Source: Candidatus Methanoperedens sp. | Lineage (GTDB): Archaea; Halobacteriota; Methanosarcinia; Methanosarcinales; Methanoperedenaceae | NCBI GenBank assembly: GCA_026552835.1 | Contig: JAPMTY010000063.1 | Span: 1-14,197 of the forward strand | Direction: 5' to 3' | DNA: 14,197 nucleotides | Shown: one piece after another, positions 6,888-13,606 of the stretch | Numbering within the stretch: position 1 is the stretch's first letter | How the letters are laid out: the number at the start of each line of letters is the position of its first letter | Translations under genes and position numbers: made by a program | The notes under the pieces: generated by a model | What the model was told of the DNA's origin: nothing | Databases searched by the model: none | The model's input: only the letters and a program-made list of their open reading frames with translations

Positions 6888-9149
6888 ATGGAAAAATCAG
6901 CGCGGTTAAAAGTGTCAGAGGCAGACCAGAGGGATGTCGGGAAAGGCATCGTAAGAATCGATGAAAAGTTCAGGAACGATATTGGAGTCAATATTTTTGA
7001 CGTAGTGGAAGTTACAGGCGAGCGCCAGACATCGGCGGTGGTGGGAAGGTCATACCCCCAGGATGAAGGGCTCGATGTCATCCGAATGGACGGGCTGATA
7101 CGGACTAACGCGAAAACAAGTCTCGGGGAATTTGTGGAGGTCAGGAAAGCAGAATGGAAAGAAGCAAAAAAAGTCATACTATCCCCGGTTACCCAGAATA
7201 TCCATATCTATGCGCCCAGCGAAAGCCTTCGGTCTATTTTTCATAACAGGACTGTTTCAAAAGGGGATATTATCTCGACCACCAGTGTGCGAAAACCCAG
7301 GGAATCATACGGCGGGGATATGATGCTTGAGCATGTATTCGAGGGAATGTTCCCTTCCTTTGGTCTTGGCGAGATTAAACTCCATGTGGTTTCGACAACC
7401 CCGGCGGGTATAGTCAAGATTACAGATATGACGGAAGTCGAACTCTTGCCTGAAGCTGTTGAGCTTGAAGAAGGAATACCCGAGGTAATGTATGAGGACT
7501 TAGGCGGGATAAAGCCCGCTCTCACTAAAATCAGGGAGATAATAGAATTGCCTCTGCGGCATCCTGAACTCTTCAACAGGCTCGGGATAGACGCCCCAAA
7601 AGGAGTCCTTCTTCACGGCGCGCCTGGGACCGGGAAAACCATGCTTGCAAAAGCGGTTGCAAATGAGAGCGATGCGTATTTTATTACCATAAACGGCCCT
7701 GAAATCATGTCGAAATATTACGGGGAAAGCGAGCATAAGCTGCGTGAGGCTTTTGATGAAGCTGATAAAAATTCCCCTGCCATAATTTTCATCGATGAGA
7801 TTGACAGCATCGCCCCCAAGCGCGCCGAGGTCACGGGCGAGGTTGAGCGCCGCGTTGTGGCGCAGCTTCTTTCATTAATGGACGGCTTAAAATCAAGAAA
7901 GAACGTGATCGTTATAGGGGCGACAAACCGCCCCGAGGCGCTTGACATGGCGCTTCGCCGCCCTGGCAGGTTTGACCGTGAGATTGAGCTTCGAGTGCCT
8001 GACCGTGAAGGGAGAAAGGAAATATTCCAGATACACACTCGCGGGATGCCGCTTACCGAGGATGTGAGTCTTGATGCCCTTGCAGACCGCACATACGGGT
8101 TCGTCGGCGCCGACATAGCAGCGCTGTGCAGGGAAGCTGCCATGACTTCGCTTCGCAGGATTCTCCCTGAAATAGACCTTGAATTGAAAGAAATTCCCAA
8201 GGAAACGCTGGATAAGCTGGTAATAATGCGTTCAGACTTTGAAGAGGTCATGAGAGAGGTCCAGCCCTCTGCACTGCGGGAGATTTTATTTGAAGTGCCC
8301 AATGTGACATGGGAGGATATTGGCGGGCTTGATACCGTAAAAGCCCTGCTGAAAGAGGCTGTTGAATGGCCGCTGCGTTATGGGGATTCGTTCAGAAAAA
8401 TAGGAGTTGAAGCACCCAAAGGCGTGCTTCTATTCGGGCCTCCGGGAACGGGGAAAACCCTTCTTGCAAAAGCCATCGCAAAAGAAAGTGAAGCGAATTT
8501 CATAACGGTCAAAGGCAGCGATATTTTATCGAAATGGTACGGCGAATCGGAACAGCATATAGCAGAGATATTCAAAAAAGCGCGCCAGGTTGCGCCCGCT
8601 ATCATATTCCTTGATGAACTTGATGCGCTCGCTCCCATAAGGGGATCGGCAGCGGGTGAGCCGCATGTGACCGAGCGGATTGTGAACCAGCTGCTTTCGG
8701 AACTTGACGGCCTCGAGGAACTTCGCGGCGTTGTGATTATCGGGGCTACGAACAGGCCGGACATAATCGACCCCGCACTTTTGCGCCCGGGAAGGTTTGA
8801 CGAGATGATACTTGTGCCTGTGCCTGATAAAAAGACAAGGCTTGAAATCTTCAAGGTCCATACAAAGAAAATGGCGCTTGCAAAGGACGTGAAAATTGAA
8901 AAGCTCGTAGAATTGACTGAAGACTTCACAGGCGCGGACATAGCCGCTGTGTGTAAGAAAGCAGGGCGGTTCGCGATGCGTGAAAATATTAAAGCCGAAA
9001 AAGTCAGGCAATCGCATTTCCTGGCTGCAATAGATGATACGGGTCCGTCTGTTACCTCGGATATAATGAGTTATTACGAGACGATAAAAGACGAACTGCG
9101 AAAGAAACGCTCAAAGCAGATAGAATCAAGACCCGAAATATATGCATAA
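6888..9149 (+). CDS. cdc48: Cdc48/VAT-type double-ring AAA+ ATPase
   Basis: Archaeal Cdc48/VCP homologue (Thermoplasma VAT type), a hexameric unfoldase that pulls substrates through its pore and can feed the 20S proteasome. The 753 residues follow the usual plan. An N-terminal double-psi barrel plus second N subdomain covers about 1-190. D1 has Walker A GAPGTGKT (244-251), Walker B IIFIDE (299-304) and an arginine-finger region in [15 protein letters not shown]2 has Walker A GPPGTGKT (517-524), Walker B IIFLDE (572-577) and [11 protein letters not shown]. Both rings keep Walker Lys and Glu, so both should hydrolyse ATP. The last three residues are Ile-Tyr-Ala, a match to the HbYX motif by which proteasomal ATPases open the 20S gate. 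A weak GGGA lies 3 nt before the ATG. It follows purA by 26 bp. Confidence 0.97.
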   Translation: MEKSARLKVSEADQRDVGKGIVRIDEKFRNDIGVNIFDVVEVTGERQTSAVVGRSYPQDEGLDVIRMDGLIRTNAKTSLGEFVEVRKAEWKEAKKVILSPVTQNIHIYAPSESLRSIFHNRTVSKGDIISTTSVRKPRESYGGDMMLEHVFEGMFPSFGLGEIKLHVVSTTPAGIVKITDMTEVELLPEAVELEEGIPEVMYEDLGGIKPALTKIREIIELPLRHPELFNRLGIDAPKGVLLHGAPGTGKTMLAKAVANESDAYFITINGPEIMSKYYGESEHKLREAFDEADKNSPAIIFIDEIDSIAPKRAEVTGEVERRVVAQLLSLMDGLKSRKNVIVIGATNRPEALDMALRRPGRFDREIELRVPDREGRKEIFQIHTRGMPLTEDVSLDALADRTYGFVGADIAALCREAAMTSLRRILPEIDLELKEIPKETLDKLVIMRSDFEEVMREVQPSALREILFEVPNVTWEDIGGLDTVKALLKEAVEWPLRYGDSFRKIGVEAPKGVLLFGPPGTGKTLLAKAIAKESEANFITVKGSDILSKWYGESEQHIAEIFKKARQVAPAIIFLDELDALAPIRGSAAGEPHVTERIVNQLLSELDGLEELRGVVIIGATNRPDIIDPALLRPGRFDEMILVPVPDKKTRLEIFKVHTKKMALAKDVKIEKLVELTEDFTGADIAAVCKKAGRFAMRENIKAEKVRQSHFLAAIDDTGPSVTSDIMSYYETIKDELRKKRSKQIESRPEIYA

Positions 9150-9203
9150 AATCCTGCGCCGGAAGATGACAGTTATAGTCAAAAACAAAACAATTTAAAC
9201 TAT

Positions 9204-9270
9204 CTTTGCGACCTTTGCGTCTTTGCGGTGAATAAAACGCACACCGCAAAGGCGCAGAGAACGCACGAAG
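9204..9270. repeat. Imperfect inverted repeat of CTTTGCG units (small dispersed-repeat type)
   Basis: The left arm (9204-9230) holds three CTTTGCG copies (9204-9210, 9213-9219, 9221-9227) and ends in GGTG. The right arm (9242-9270) begins CACCGCAAAGGCGCAGAG and is its near complement. The innermost 10 bp (CTTTGCGGTG/CACCGCAAAG) pair perfectly around an 11-base loop, and the next 8 pair with two G-U wobbles. It sits in the 177-bp gap between cdc48 and the radical SAM gene. From memory, similar CTTTGCGTCTTTGCGGTG elements are scattered in many bacterial and archaeal genomes. It could form a strong RNA hairpin in either direction. Confidence 0.75.
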
Positions 9271-9326
9271 GCTCATGTGATATGTTAACAAAAATCAGGT
9301 TCTTAACTATAAAAGGGGCATAGTCT

Positions 9327-10334
9327 ATGATTAAAGAAGGGGTTCTGTTTGACAGTCTTCCGGGCAACAAAATCAAATGCAATGTATGTTCACACAGGTG
9401 TACGATAGCCGAGGGGAAACTGGGGGTATGCAGGACACGACAGAACAAAAATGGGAAAATTTACACATTGATATATAATACCGTTTCAAGCGAAGCCGTT
9501 GACCCGATTGAGAAAAAACCCCTGTACCATTTCCTGCCCGGAACACTTTCTTATTCACTGGGCACTATCGGATGCAATTTCAGGTGTATGCACTGCCAGA
9601 ACTGGAACATTTCGCAGGCTGCGCTTGATGAGTCGTACACGATGGAAATAACGCCTGAAGAGGCAATCAAGCGGGCGCTGGCGGCCGGATGCAAATCAAT
9701 AGCATGGACGTATAACGAACCCGCCATCTGGCATGAATACACATACGACAGCGCGGTGCTTGCGAAAAAAGCAGGATTAAAGACCGTGTACGTGACCAAC
9801 GGCTACATCACACCGGAAGCACTTCGAAGGATGGCGCCGTATCTTGACGCATACCGCGTTGATATAAAATCGTTTTCCGATGATTTTTACAGGAAAATCT
9901 GCGGCGCAAGGCTTGCGCCGGTGCTTGAATCAACGAAACTTGCAAAGGAACTTGGCATGCATGTCGAGACGATTACACTTATTATCCCGACAAAAAACGA
10001 TTCTCCGGAGGAGCTAACGCAAATCGTGAAATGGGTGCATGATAACCTTGGTGCAGATACGCCCATGCATTTCACGAGATTCCATCCCATGTATAAGATG
10101 GATGACCTTAATTCGACGCCTGTGGAGACGCTGGAGATGGCTTATGATATTGCGAAGAAAGAGGGCATGAGGTTTGTTTATACCGGTAATGTTCCGGGGC
10201 ATAAGTATGAGAATACGTATTGTCCGAAGTGCAATGCGCTGCTGATTGACCGTGCCGGCTTTCGCGTGAGCGCGATTAATATTAAGGATGGGAAGTGCCC
10301 GGAGTGCGGGGAAGCAGTGCCGATTGTAAGATAA
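9327..10334 (+). CDS. amrS: AmmeMemoRadiSam-system radical SAM enzyme (PflA-like)
   Basis: Radical SAM protein of 335 residues, related to pyruvate formate-lyase activating enzyme and named for its association with AMMECR1 and Memo proteins; the substrate is unknown. The cluster-binding CxxxCxxC is C83-NFR-C87-MH-C90. An N-terminal cysteine block C18, C21, C25, C35 (CNVCSHRC...GVC) may bind a second metal centre. The SAM-binding Gly-rich and TYNEP (128-132) segments follow. The C-terminus has two CxxC knuckles (C299/C302 and C324/C327), like a zinc ribbon. The ATG at 9327 is preceded by AAAAGGGG at 8-nt spacing, and no later Met precedes the cysteine blocks. No AMMECR1 or Memo gene is seen within this window. 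A 32-codon ORF follows 8 nt downstream. Confidence 0.92.
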   Translation: MIKEGVLFDSLPGNKIKCNVCSHRCTIAEGKLGVCRTRQNKNGKIYTLIYNTVSSEAVDPIEKKPLYHFLPGTLSYSLGTIGCNFRCMHCQNWNISQAALDESYTMEITPEEAIKRALAAGCKSIAWTYNEPAIWHEYTYDSAVLAKKAGLKTVYVTNGYITPEALRRMAPYLDAYRVDIKSFSDDFYRKICGARLAPVLESTKLAKELGMHVETITLIIPTKNDSPEELTQIVKWVHDNLGADTPMHFTRFHPMYKMDDLNSTPVETLEMAYDIAKKEGMRFVYTGNVPGHKYENTYCPKCNALLIDRAGFRVSAINIKDGKCPECGEAVPIVR

Positions 10335-10342
10335 ATAAGGTA

Positions 10343-10441
10343 ATGGAACTTACTGATTTTCTTATACAGTATAGGGATAAGTGGACTCCTGATAAAAGGG
10401 CAGTCGAAGAACTGCTTAGTGATGTGCTTCAAAAGGAATAA
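10343..10441 (+). CDS. Small ORF of 32 codons, possibly cotranscribed with amrS
   Basis: ATG at 10343 follows the amrS stop by 8 nt, with AAGG just upstream (4-nt A/T linker close to the codon). The product begins MELTDFLIQYRDKW and ends DVLQKE; it is charged, likely helical, with no membrane segment or cysteines. I do not recognise it. It may be a true small protein, or the remnant of a longer gene cut short at 10439. Coding status is uncertain because such short frames occur by chance. Confidence 0.3.
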   Translation: MELTDFLIQYRDKWTPDKRAVEELLSDVLQKE

Positions 10442-10607
10442 CTCAAAAATGTAATGAGTAAGCATCAAACTCAGGGACTTTTTTAACAAATATTAGGCGC
10501 AGCGTAACGTTGATGACGAAAAAATACGTATCAGGATCCTTCTTTTAGTGGTAAAAACATATTCGTTTATATACAACTTGTAGCATACTCTCTTTTAGAG
10601 GTGCATT
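10442..10607. other. Intergenic stretch with promoter elements upstream of the toxin region
   Basis: Between the 32-codon ORF and the short ORF near 10608 there is no convincing gene. It contains a T-run (ACTTTTTTAAC, 10478-10488) that may end the amrS transcript, and the TATA box with flanking direct repeats listed separately. Confidence 0.5.
10541..10602 (+). promoter_or_regulatory. TATA box flanked by two direct repeats, promoter of the toxin region
   Basis: TTTATATA (10566-10573) is an excellent archaeal TATA box. It is flanked by TCTTTTAGTGGT (10541-10552) and TCTTTTAGAGGT (10591-10602), 11 of 12 bases alike and 50 bp apart. The downstream copy would lie at the expected transcription start (about 10595-10600). 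The spacing, about five helical turns, suggests paired operator sites for a repressor. This is an inference. Confidence 0.45.
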
Positions 10608-10697
10608 TTGCACGGGAAAATTACAAATATGGCAGAAATAATGAAACTGAAAGTGTATGCGTCTGAATATATAGACCTTGTTGCACCTGTCTTGTAA
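10608..10697 (+). CDS. Very short ORF ahead of the RelE-like toxin, possible leader or truncated antitoxin
   Basis: A frame of 29 codons from TTG (10608) or 22 from ATG (10629) ends 12 nt before the toxin ATG. GAGGTG (10598-10603) is a strong ribosome site 4 nt before the TTG. The peptide contains IMKLKVYASEYIDLVAPVL. It lies where a type II antitoxin gene normally sits, but it is too short for one. It could be the surviving N-terminus of a lost antitoxin, a leader peptide or chance. I cannot name a family. Confidence 0.35.
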   Translation: MHGKITNMAEIMKLKVYASEYIDLVAPVL

Positions 10698-10709
10698 AAA
10701 GGGTTAGCT

Positions 10710-10970
10710 ATGGACTATAAAGTTATCATCCCTGAAAAAATTCAGCGCATAATTGATAAAAAGCTGGATAACCATTTAAAGGAGATACTTTATAAGAAAT
10801 TGATAAAACTTGAAACTGCGCCACAGTCTTATGCAAAACCACTCCGTCATCCCTTGGCTGGAATATGGGAAATCTATTTTGAAAAAAGGTGGCGGGTGCT
10901 TTTCAGAATAGATGAGAATGAAAAAAGAGTTGTTATTGTAGGTTTTAAGCACAAAGACGAAATGACTTAA
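10710..10970 (+). CDS. RelE/ParE-superfamily toxin-like protein
   Basis: An 86-residue basic protein matching the RelE/ParE toxin fold. N-terminal helices (8-38) are followed by the family's beta-sheet block KPLRHPLAGIWEIYFEKRW (43-61), RVLFRIDENEKRVVIVGF and a terminal HKDEM. The pattern of conserved Leu-x-Gly-x-Trp, Arg60/Arg62, and Lys-His-Lys near the end is typical of RelE-type ribosome-dependent endoribonucleases, though catalysis is not shown here. AAAGGG (10698-10703) lies 6 nt before the ATG. The usual upstream antitoxin partner is replaced by a 22-29-codon ORF. An antitoxin-like gene instead converges from the other strand and overlaps this stop by 4 bp (TTAA, 10967-10970). It may also be a solitary RelE homologue whose partner has gone. 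Confidence 0.8.
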   Translation: MDYKVIIPEKIQRIIDKKLDNHLKEILYKKLIKLETAPQSYAKPLRHPLAGIWEIYFEKRWRVLFRIDENEKRVVIVGFKHKDEMT

Positions 10971-11167
10971 TCCTTCTTAGCTTCCTTAATTAAATCGCGA
11001 AGTTTTTTATATCTCCCAGCTTTGTAATCCTCTTCACTTTCCTTAATCTGCTCCAGCAGTTCAGTATCAGAAAGAACCTCTAACGTGGATTTCATGGACT
11101 CATATTCATCGTTGGAGATGGTTACCCAAGAGGTTTTATGTTCTCCAATCGTTTTAACTTCGCTCAT
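10967..11167 (-). CDS. Antitoxin-like protein (RelB/Phd-type C-terminal region)
   Basis: A 66-residue acidic protein. Residues 15-60, from VTISNDEYESMKSTLEVLSD through ELLEQIKESEEDYKAGRYKK, follow the pattern of type II antitoxin segments (EYxxLxxTLExLSDxELLxQIxxSxxDxxAG) that wrap a RelE/ParE toxin. The N-terminus is short and shows no evident helix-turn-helix, so any DNA binding would have to be by a small N-terminal element. Its stop overlaps the toxin stop in a shared TTAA, so the two genes are tail to tail, not an operon. It appears to have its own promoter (TTTAATAA on the minus strand at 11198-11191), about 28 nt before the ATG. Antitoxin character is likely; pairing with the convergent toxin is inferred. 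Confidence 0.72.
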   Translation of the reverse strand: MSEVKTIGEHKTSWVTISNDEYESMKSTLEVLSDTELLEQIKESEEDYKAGRYKKLRDLIKEAKKD

Positions 11168-11190
11168 TATTCAAGGATTGTATCTCATAC

Positions 11191-11198
11191 TTATTAAA
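11191..11198 (-). promoter_or_regulatory. TATA-like box of the antitoxin-like gene, leaderless
   Basis: TTTAATAA on the minus strand is centred about 28 nt before the ATG at 11167, and no Shine-Dalgarno is visible. This fits a leaderless transcript separate from that of the toxin. Confidence 0.4.
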
Positions 11199-11208
11199 CT
11201 TTGGCGCT

Positions 11209-11253
11209 TTAAAGCTCATCCAGAGAGATGAATTTATCTTTCTCAAGCAGTAA
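11209..11253 (-). pseudogene. Possible remnant of a second antitoxin C-terminus
   Basis: Minus-strand codons 11247-11212 read LEKDKFISLDEL followed by TAA (11211-11209). This closely resembles the C-terminal end of RelB-type antitoxins (a variable Leu-Glu-Lys, then FISLDEL). The frame is open only to 11253; stops interrupt it upstream. It may be the tail of a decayed antitoxin gene, or coincidence given the short length. Confidence 0.3.
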
Positions 11254-11384
11254 TTATACTGTCGTTCCATAAATTCATCGTAATCAACCTGCATCATCAA
11301 ACCCATTCATTACAACTCTGATGCGAAGAAGTTTACGATACAATTAATAACAAGGCTAACCGAATCATAATAGGGTTGACATAA

Positions 11385-11681
11385 ATGAACGACGAAATAG
11401 AATCAATACCGCCAGAACCCGATGCCTGCGAGATAAAAACACCGCATGACCACCAGATGATGTTCAAAACTCTTGAAAACCCGCTGCGGAGGAGAATAGT
11501 AAAATCCATCGGAGCTTTCGAGAAAACAAAAAAAGAAATAATGAAAGAACTTGGCATTTCAGAATCACAATTGAAATTCCAGCTCGACTATCTTGTGAAA
11601 GAGTGTTATGCAGAGGTGGACGGGGAAAGAGTCAGGCTTAACACGAAAGGGATGCAGGAACTGCTTGCGAATATTAAATAA
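11385..11681 (+). CDS. Small winged helix-turn-helix protein (ArsR-like)
   Basis: A 98-residue predicted DNA-binding protein. An acidic, proline-containing N-terminal tail (1-20) precedes a winged-helix core: helix FKTLENPLRRRIVKSI (27-42), helix-turn-helix TKKEIMKELGISESQLKFQL (48-67) continuing DYLVKECYAEV, and the short wing GERVRLNTKGMQELL (80-94). LENPLRRRIV is the usual opening of ArsR-like archaeal regulators. No metal-binding Cys pair is evident (only C15 and C74). AGGG (11372-11375) lies 9 nt before the ATG. Its stop directly abuts the stop of the opposite acetyltransferase gene (TAA|TTA at 11679-11684), leaving no room for a terminator. The target genes are unknown. Confidence 0.8.
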   Translation: MNDEIESIPPEPDACEIKTPHDHQMMFKTLENPLRRRIVKSIGAFEKTKKEIMKELGISESQLKFQLDYLVKECYAEVDGERVRLNTKGMQELLANIK

Positions 11682-12134
11682 TTAACTTATCTTCTTCACA
11701 AGCGGAATCTCATCGCACTCAGGGAACTTCGGGCATTTGATACACATGCTCCATATCTTATGCGGCAGCGTGCTTTTTTTCACTCTAACAAAACCATGCT
11801 TTTCAAAGAACTCAGGAGCATAAGTAAGAGTGATGAGCTTATTCAATCCGAGAGTCCTGGCTTCTTCCTCACAGGCTTTGAGAAGCTGCGAACCTATACC
11901 CTCCCTGACCCTTGAAGGTTCAACTGCAAGTGAGAGGATTTCCCCGTAATCTTCCCATGTGATATGAAGCGCGCCGCAGCCTACCATTTTATCATCTTCC
12001 GTGAATACGTAAAAATCCCTGAGGTTCTCATATAGTTCACTCAATGAACGGGGAAGCATTATGCGGGTATCTGCGTAACTATTCACGAGTTTCCATATCT
12101 TTTCAACGTCTTTGATGGTAGCTTTTCTTAACAA
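11682..12134 (-). CDS. GNAT N-acetyltransferase, short ArgA-like (N-acetylglutamate synthase-type)
   Basis: A 150-residue acetyltransferase. The acetyl-CoA loop is LSLAVEPSRVREGIGSQLL (68-86; R75-V-R-E-G-I-G), followed by ITLTYAPEFFEKHGF. The C-terminus LPHKIWSMCIKCPKFPECDE (123-142) has three cysteines spaced Cx2Cx5C and matches the tail of stand-alone ArgA-like proteins that acetylate glutamate in arginine synthesis. The start is TTG (12134-12132), supported by AGAGGA (12146-12141) 6 nt upstream; no ATG competes. It lies 14 bp downstream of purB and is probably cotranscribed. No arginine genes are visible nearby, so the substrate assignment is tentative; membership in GNAT is secure. Confidence 0.85.
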   Translation of the reverse strand: MLRKATIKDVEKIWKLVNSYADTRIMLPRSLSELYENLRDFYVFTEDDKMVGCGALHITWEDYGEILSLAVEPSRVREGIGSQLLKACEEEARTLGLNKLITLTYAPEFFEKHGFVRVKKSTLPHKIWSMCIKCPKFPECDEIPLVKKIS

Positions 12135-12148
12135 TTACAATCCTCTTT

Positions 12149-13486
12149 CTATTTTCGTTTTTTAAGCTTTGTTACAAGGGATTCCACCTGAATAACGGCC
12201 GTGCCTATATAATTATCCGGGTTCATCAGTGAAATTATCTCATTTTCCGTAAGATATTTCGAAACGGTCTTATTCTTAATCAGCGCATCCTTCATGTGGC
12301 TTCCTGTCTCGCGCGCCGACATAGCGCATTCGCGCACGATTTCATGCGCTTCCTGTCTTCCCACTCCTTTCTTACTGAGTTCAATCATTATAGCTTCGCC
12401 CATATTCAGGCCATTCAGCAGGTTCAGGTTTTTCCTGATATTCTCAGGATAAAAGCGCAGGTTCTGGATAATGGTCGTGGTGAGGCGTAATATATGGTCA
12501 GTAAGCACACACGACTCAGGGAACACAATGCGCTCACAGGAAGAGTTGGTGAGGTCACGCTCATCCCAGAGTGTGTTATTGCGAAGTTCCGGCTCAACCA
12601 TTGCCCTCACGATTCTCGCAAGGCCGCAGACCTGTTCGGATTTTATGGGGTTGCGCTTATGAGGCATGGTTGATGAACCCACCTGTTTCTTCCCGAAACC
12701 CTCCTCGACTTCCGCTATTTCGCTTCTGGCAAGGCTTCGTATCTCGATACAGACTTTATCAAGCGTGGTAGCAATATTTGCCATCCACATCACGAATTCG
12801 GCATGCCTGTCCCTCTGGATAATCTGGTTTGAAACATCGGCAGCCTCAATCCCCAGGAATTCCATTGTTTTCTTCTGTATCTCAATGCCCTTTGTACCGA
12901 AAGCCGCCTGCGTGCCGACCGCCCCGCTCATTTTTCCTGCAGTGGCGCGGGGCGCAAGCTGGTCCAGTCTTTCCATATGCCTGTCGATCTCAGACGCCCA
13001 TATCGCAAAACGCAGGCCGTATGTAGTGGGAACGCCAATTTGTCCGTGTGTGCGTCCTGCGCATACTGTATTCTTATGCGAAAGAGCCATATCAAGCAGT
13101 ACAGAACGCAGTTTTGCAGTCTCTTTCCTTAAAATGGATATTGCATCTTTTATCTGGAGGGCAGTCGCCGTGTCCAGGATGTCGTTGGAGGTTGCGCCGA
13201 AATGAACCCATTTCCCTCCGTCTCCCGACTGTTCAGCCAATGCAAGGACTACTGCCATTACATCGTGATGGATTTCATCTTCTATCTCCTTGACCCTTTC
13301 AAGTATAACTTTATCCGCCCCGGCGGCTATTTTGTCGTCTTTCCCTTCCGGGATATAGCCTGTAAACACTTCGGCTTTTGCAAGCGCCGTTTCAACTGAA
13401 AGCATCTTCCGGAGACGTGCTTCTTCGCTCCACACTGCCTTCATTTCAGGGTTGCCGTAGCGATATTCGATGGGGTGGATTGCCAT
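12149..13486 (-). CDS. purB: Adenylosuccinate lyase
   Basis: Cleaves adenylosuccinate to AMP plus fumarate, and SAICAR to AICAR plus fumarate, so it acts twice in purine synthesis. The 445 residues are typical of the fumarase/aspartase superfamily. Visible motifs: HHDVMAVV (73-80), HFGATSNDILDTA (95-107), GRTHGQIGVPTTYG (144-157) with the general-acid His147, and the superfamily signature GSSTMPHKRNPIKSE (270-284) with the catalytic-loop Ser. The ATG at 13486 gives the conserved MAIHPIEYRYGNPEM start. No Shine-Dalgarno is seen; a TATA-like box 29 nt upstream suggests leaderless expression. An ArgA-like acetyltransferase gene follows after 14 bp. The partner enzyme PurA is encoded at 5596-6861. 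Confidence 0.97.
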   Translation of the reverse strand: MAIHPIEYRYGNPEMKAVWSEEARLRKMLSVETALAKAEVFTGYIPEGKDDKIAAGADKVILERVKEIEDEIHHDVMAVVLALAEQSGDGGKWVHFGATSNDILDTATALQIKDAISILRKETAKLRSVLLDMALSHKNTVCAGRTHGQIGVPTTYGLRFAIWASEIDRHMERLDQLAPRATAGKMSGAVGTQAAFGTKGIEIQKKTMEFLGIEAADVSNQIIQRDRHAEFVMWMANIATTLDKVCIEIRSLARSEIAEVEEGFGKKQVGSSTMPHKRNPIKSEQVCGLARIVRAMVEPELRNNTLWDERDLTNSSCERIVFPESCVLTDHILRLTTTIIQNLRFYPENIRKNLNLLNGLNMGEAIMIELSKKGVGRQEAHEIVRECAMSARETGSHMKDALIKNKTVSKYLTENEIISLMNPDNYIGTAVIQVESLVTKLKKRK

Positions 13487-13489
13487 GAA

Positions 13490-13519
13490 AGTACTTATTG
13501 GTACTATGGTTAAAATAAA
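13490..13519 (-). promoter_or_regulatory. purB promoter: TATA-like box and small inverted repeat
   Basis: On the minus strand TTTATTTTA (13519-13511) is centred about 29 nt before the purB ATG, the distance expected for leaderless transcription. Between it and the start codon lies AGTAC-TTATTG-GTACT (13490-13505), a 5-bp inverted repeat that could be an operator overlapping the transcription start. Regulation is inferred. Confidence 0.4.
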
Positions 13520-13548
13520 CTATCGCATAAAAGTGTTTGACAGCACGT

Positions 13549-13560
13549 TATACCGGTATA
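13549..13560. promoter_or_regulatory. Perfect 12-bp palindrome in the purB/rhodanese divergent spacer
   Basis: TATACCGGTATA is fully self-complementary and lies 46 bp before the rhodanese ATG. It may act as an operator, or include part of a TATA box (GTATATTA, 13556-13563) for the rhodanese gene. Confidence 0.4.
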
Positions 13561-13606
13561 TTAGACCAGCTTATTTCTTATTATTTGAGGGACAATAATA
13601 GCAAAT

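Noticed and set aside
7718..8941. Long minus-strand ORFs of 194 and 187 codons opposite cdc48
   Set aside because: Ser/Arg-rich antisense frames of the conserved AAA+ domains, with matching repeated character because D1 and D2 are homologous. No independent support.
9308..9315. TATAAAAG as promoter of amrS
   Set aside because: It is only 12-19 nt before the ATG, so transcription would begin inside the coding region. The adjacent AAAAGGGG is better read as the ribosome site.
9052..9448. Two minus-strand ORFs (about 79 and 82 codons) crossing the cdc48-amrS spacer
   Set aside because: Their basic cores (SPQRRKGRKD and TAKTQRSQR) are simply translations of the CTTTGCG inverted repeat, and both overlap real genes. 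This is a known source of false ORFs.
10500..10535. C/D box guide RNA (TTGATGA followed by a possible D box)
   Set aside because: The C box lacks the purine at its first position and no CTGA D box sits at the right distance.
12666..13205. 179-codon plus-strand ORF inside purB
   Set aside because: It is antisense to a fully convincing purB, rich in Ser/Pro/Arg and unlike any family; it is a frame shadow.
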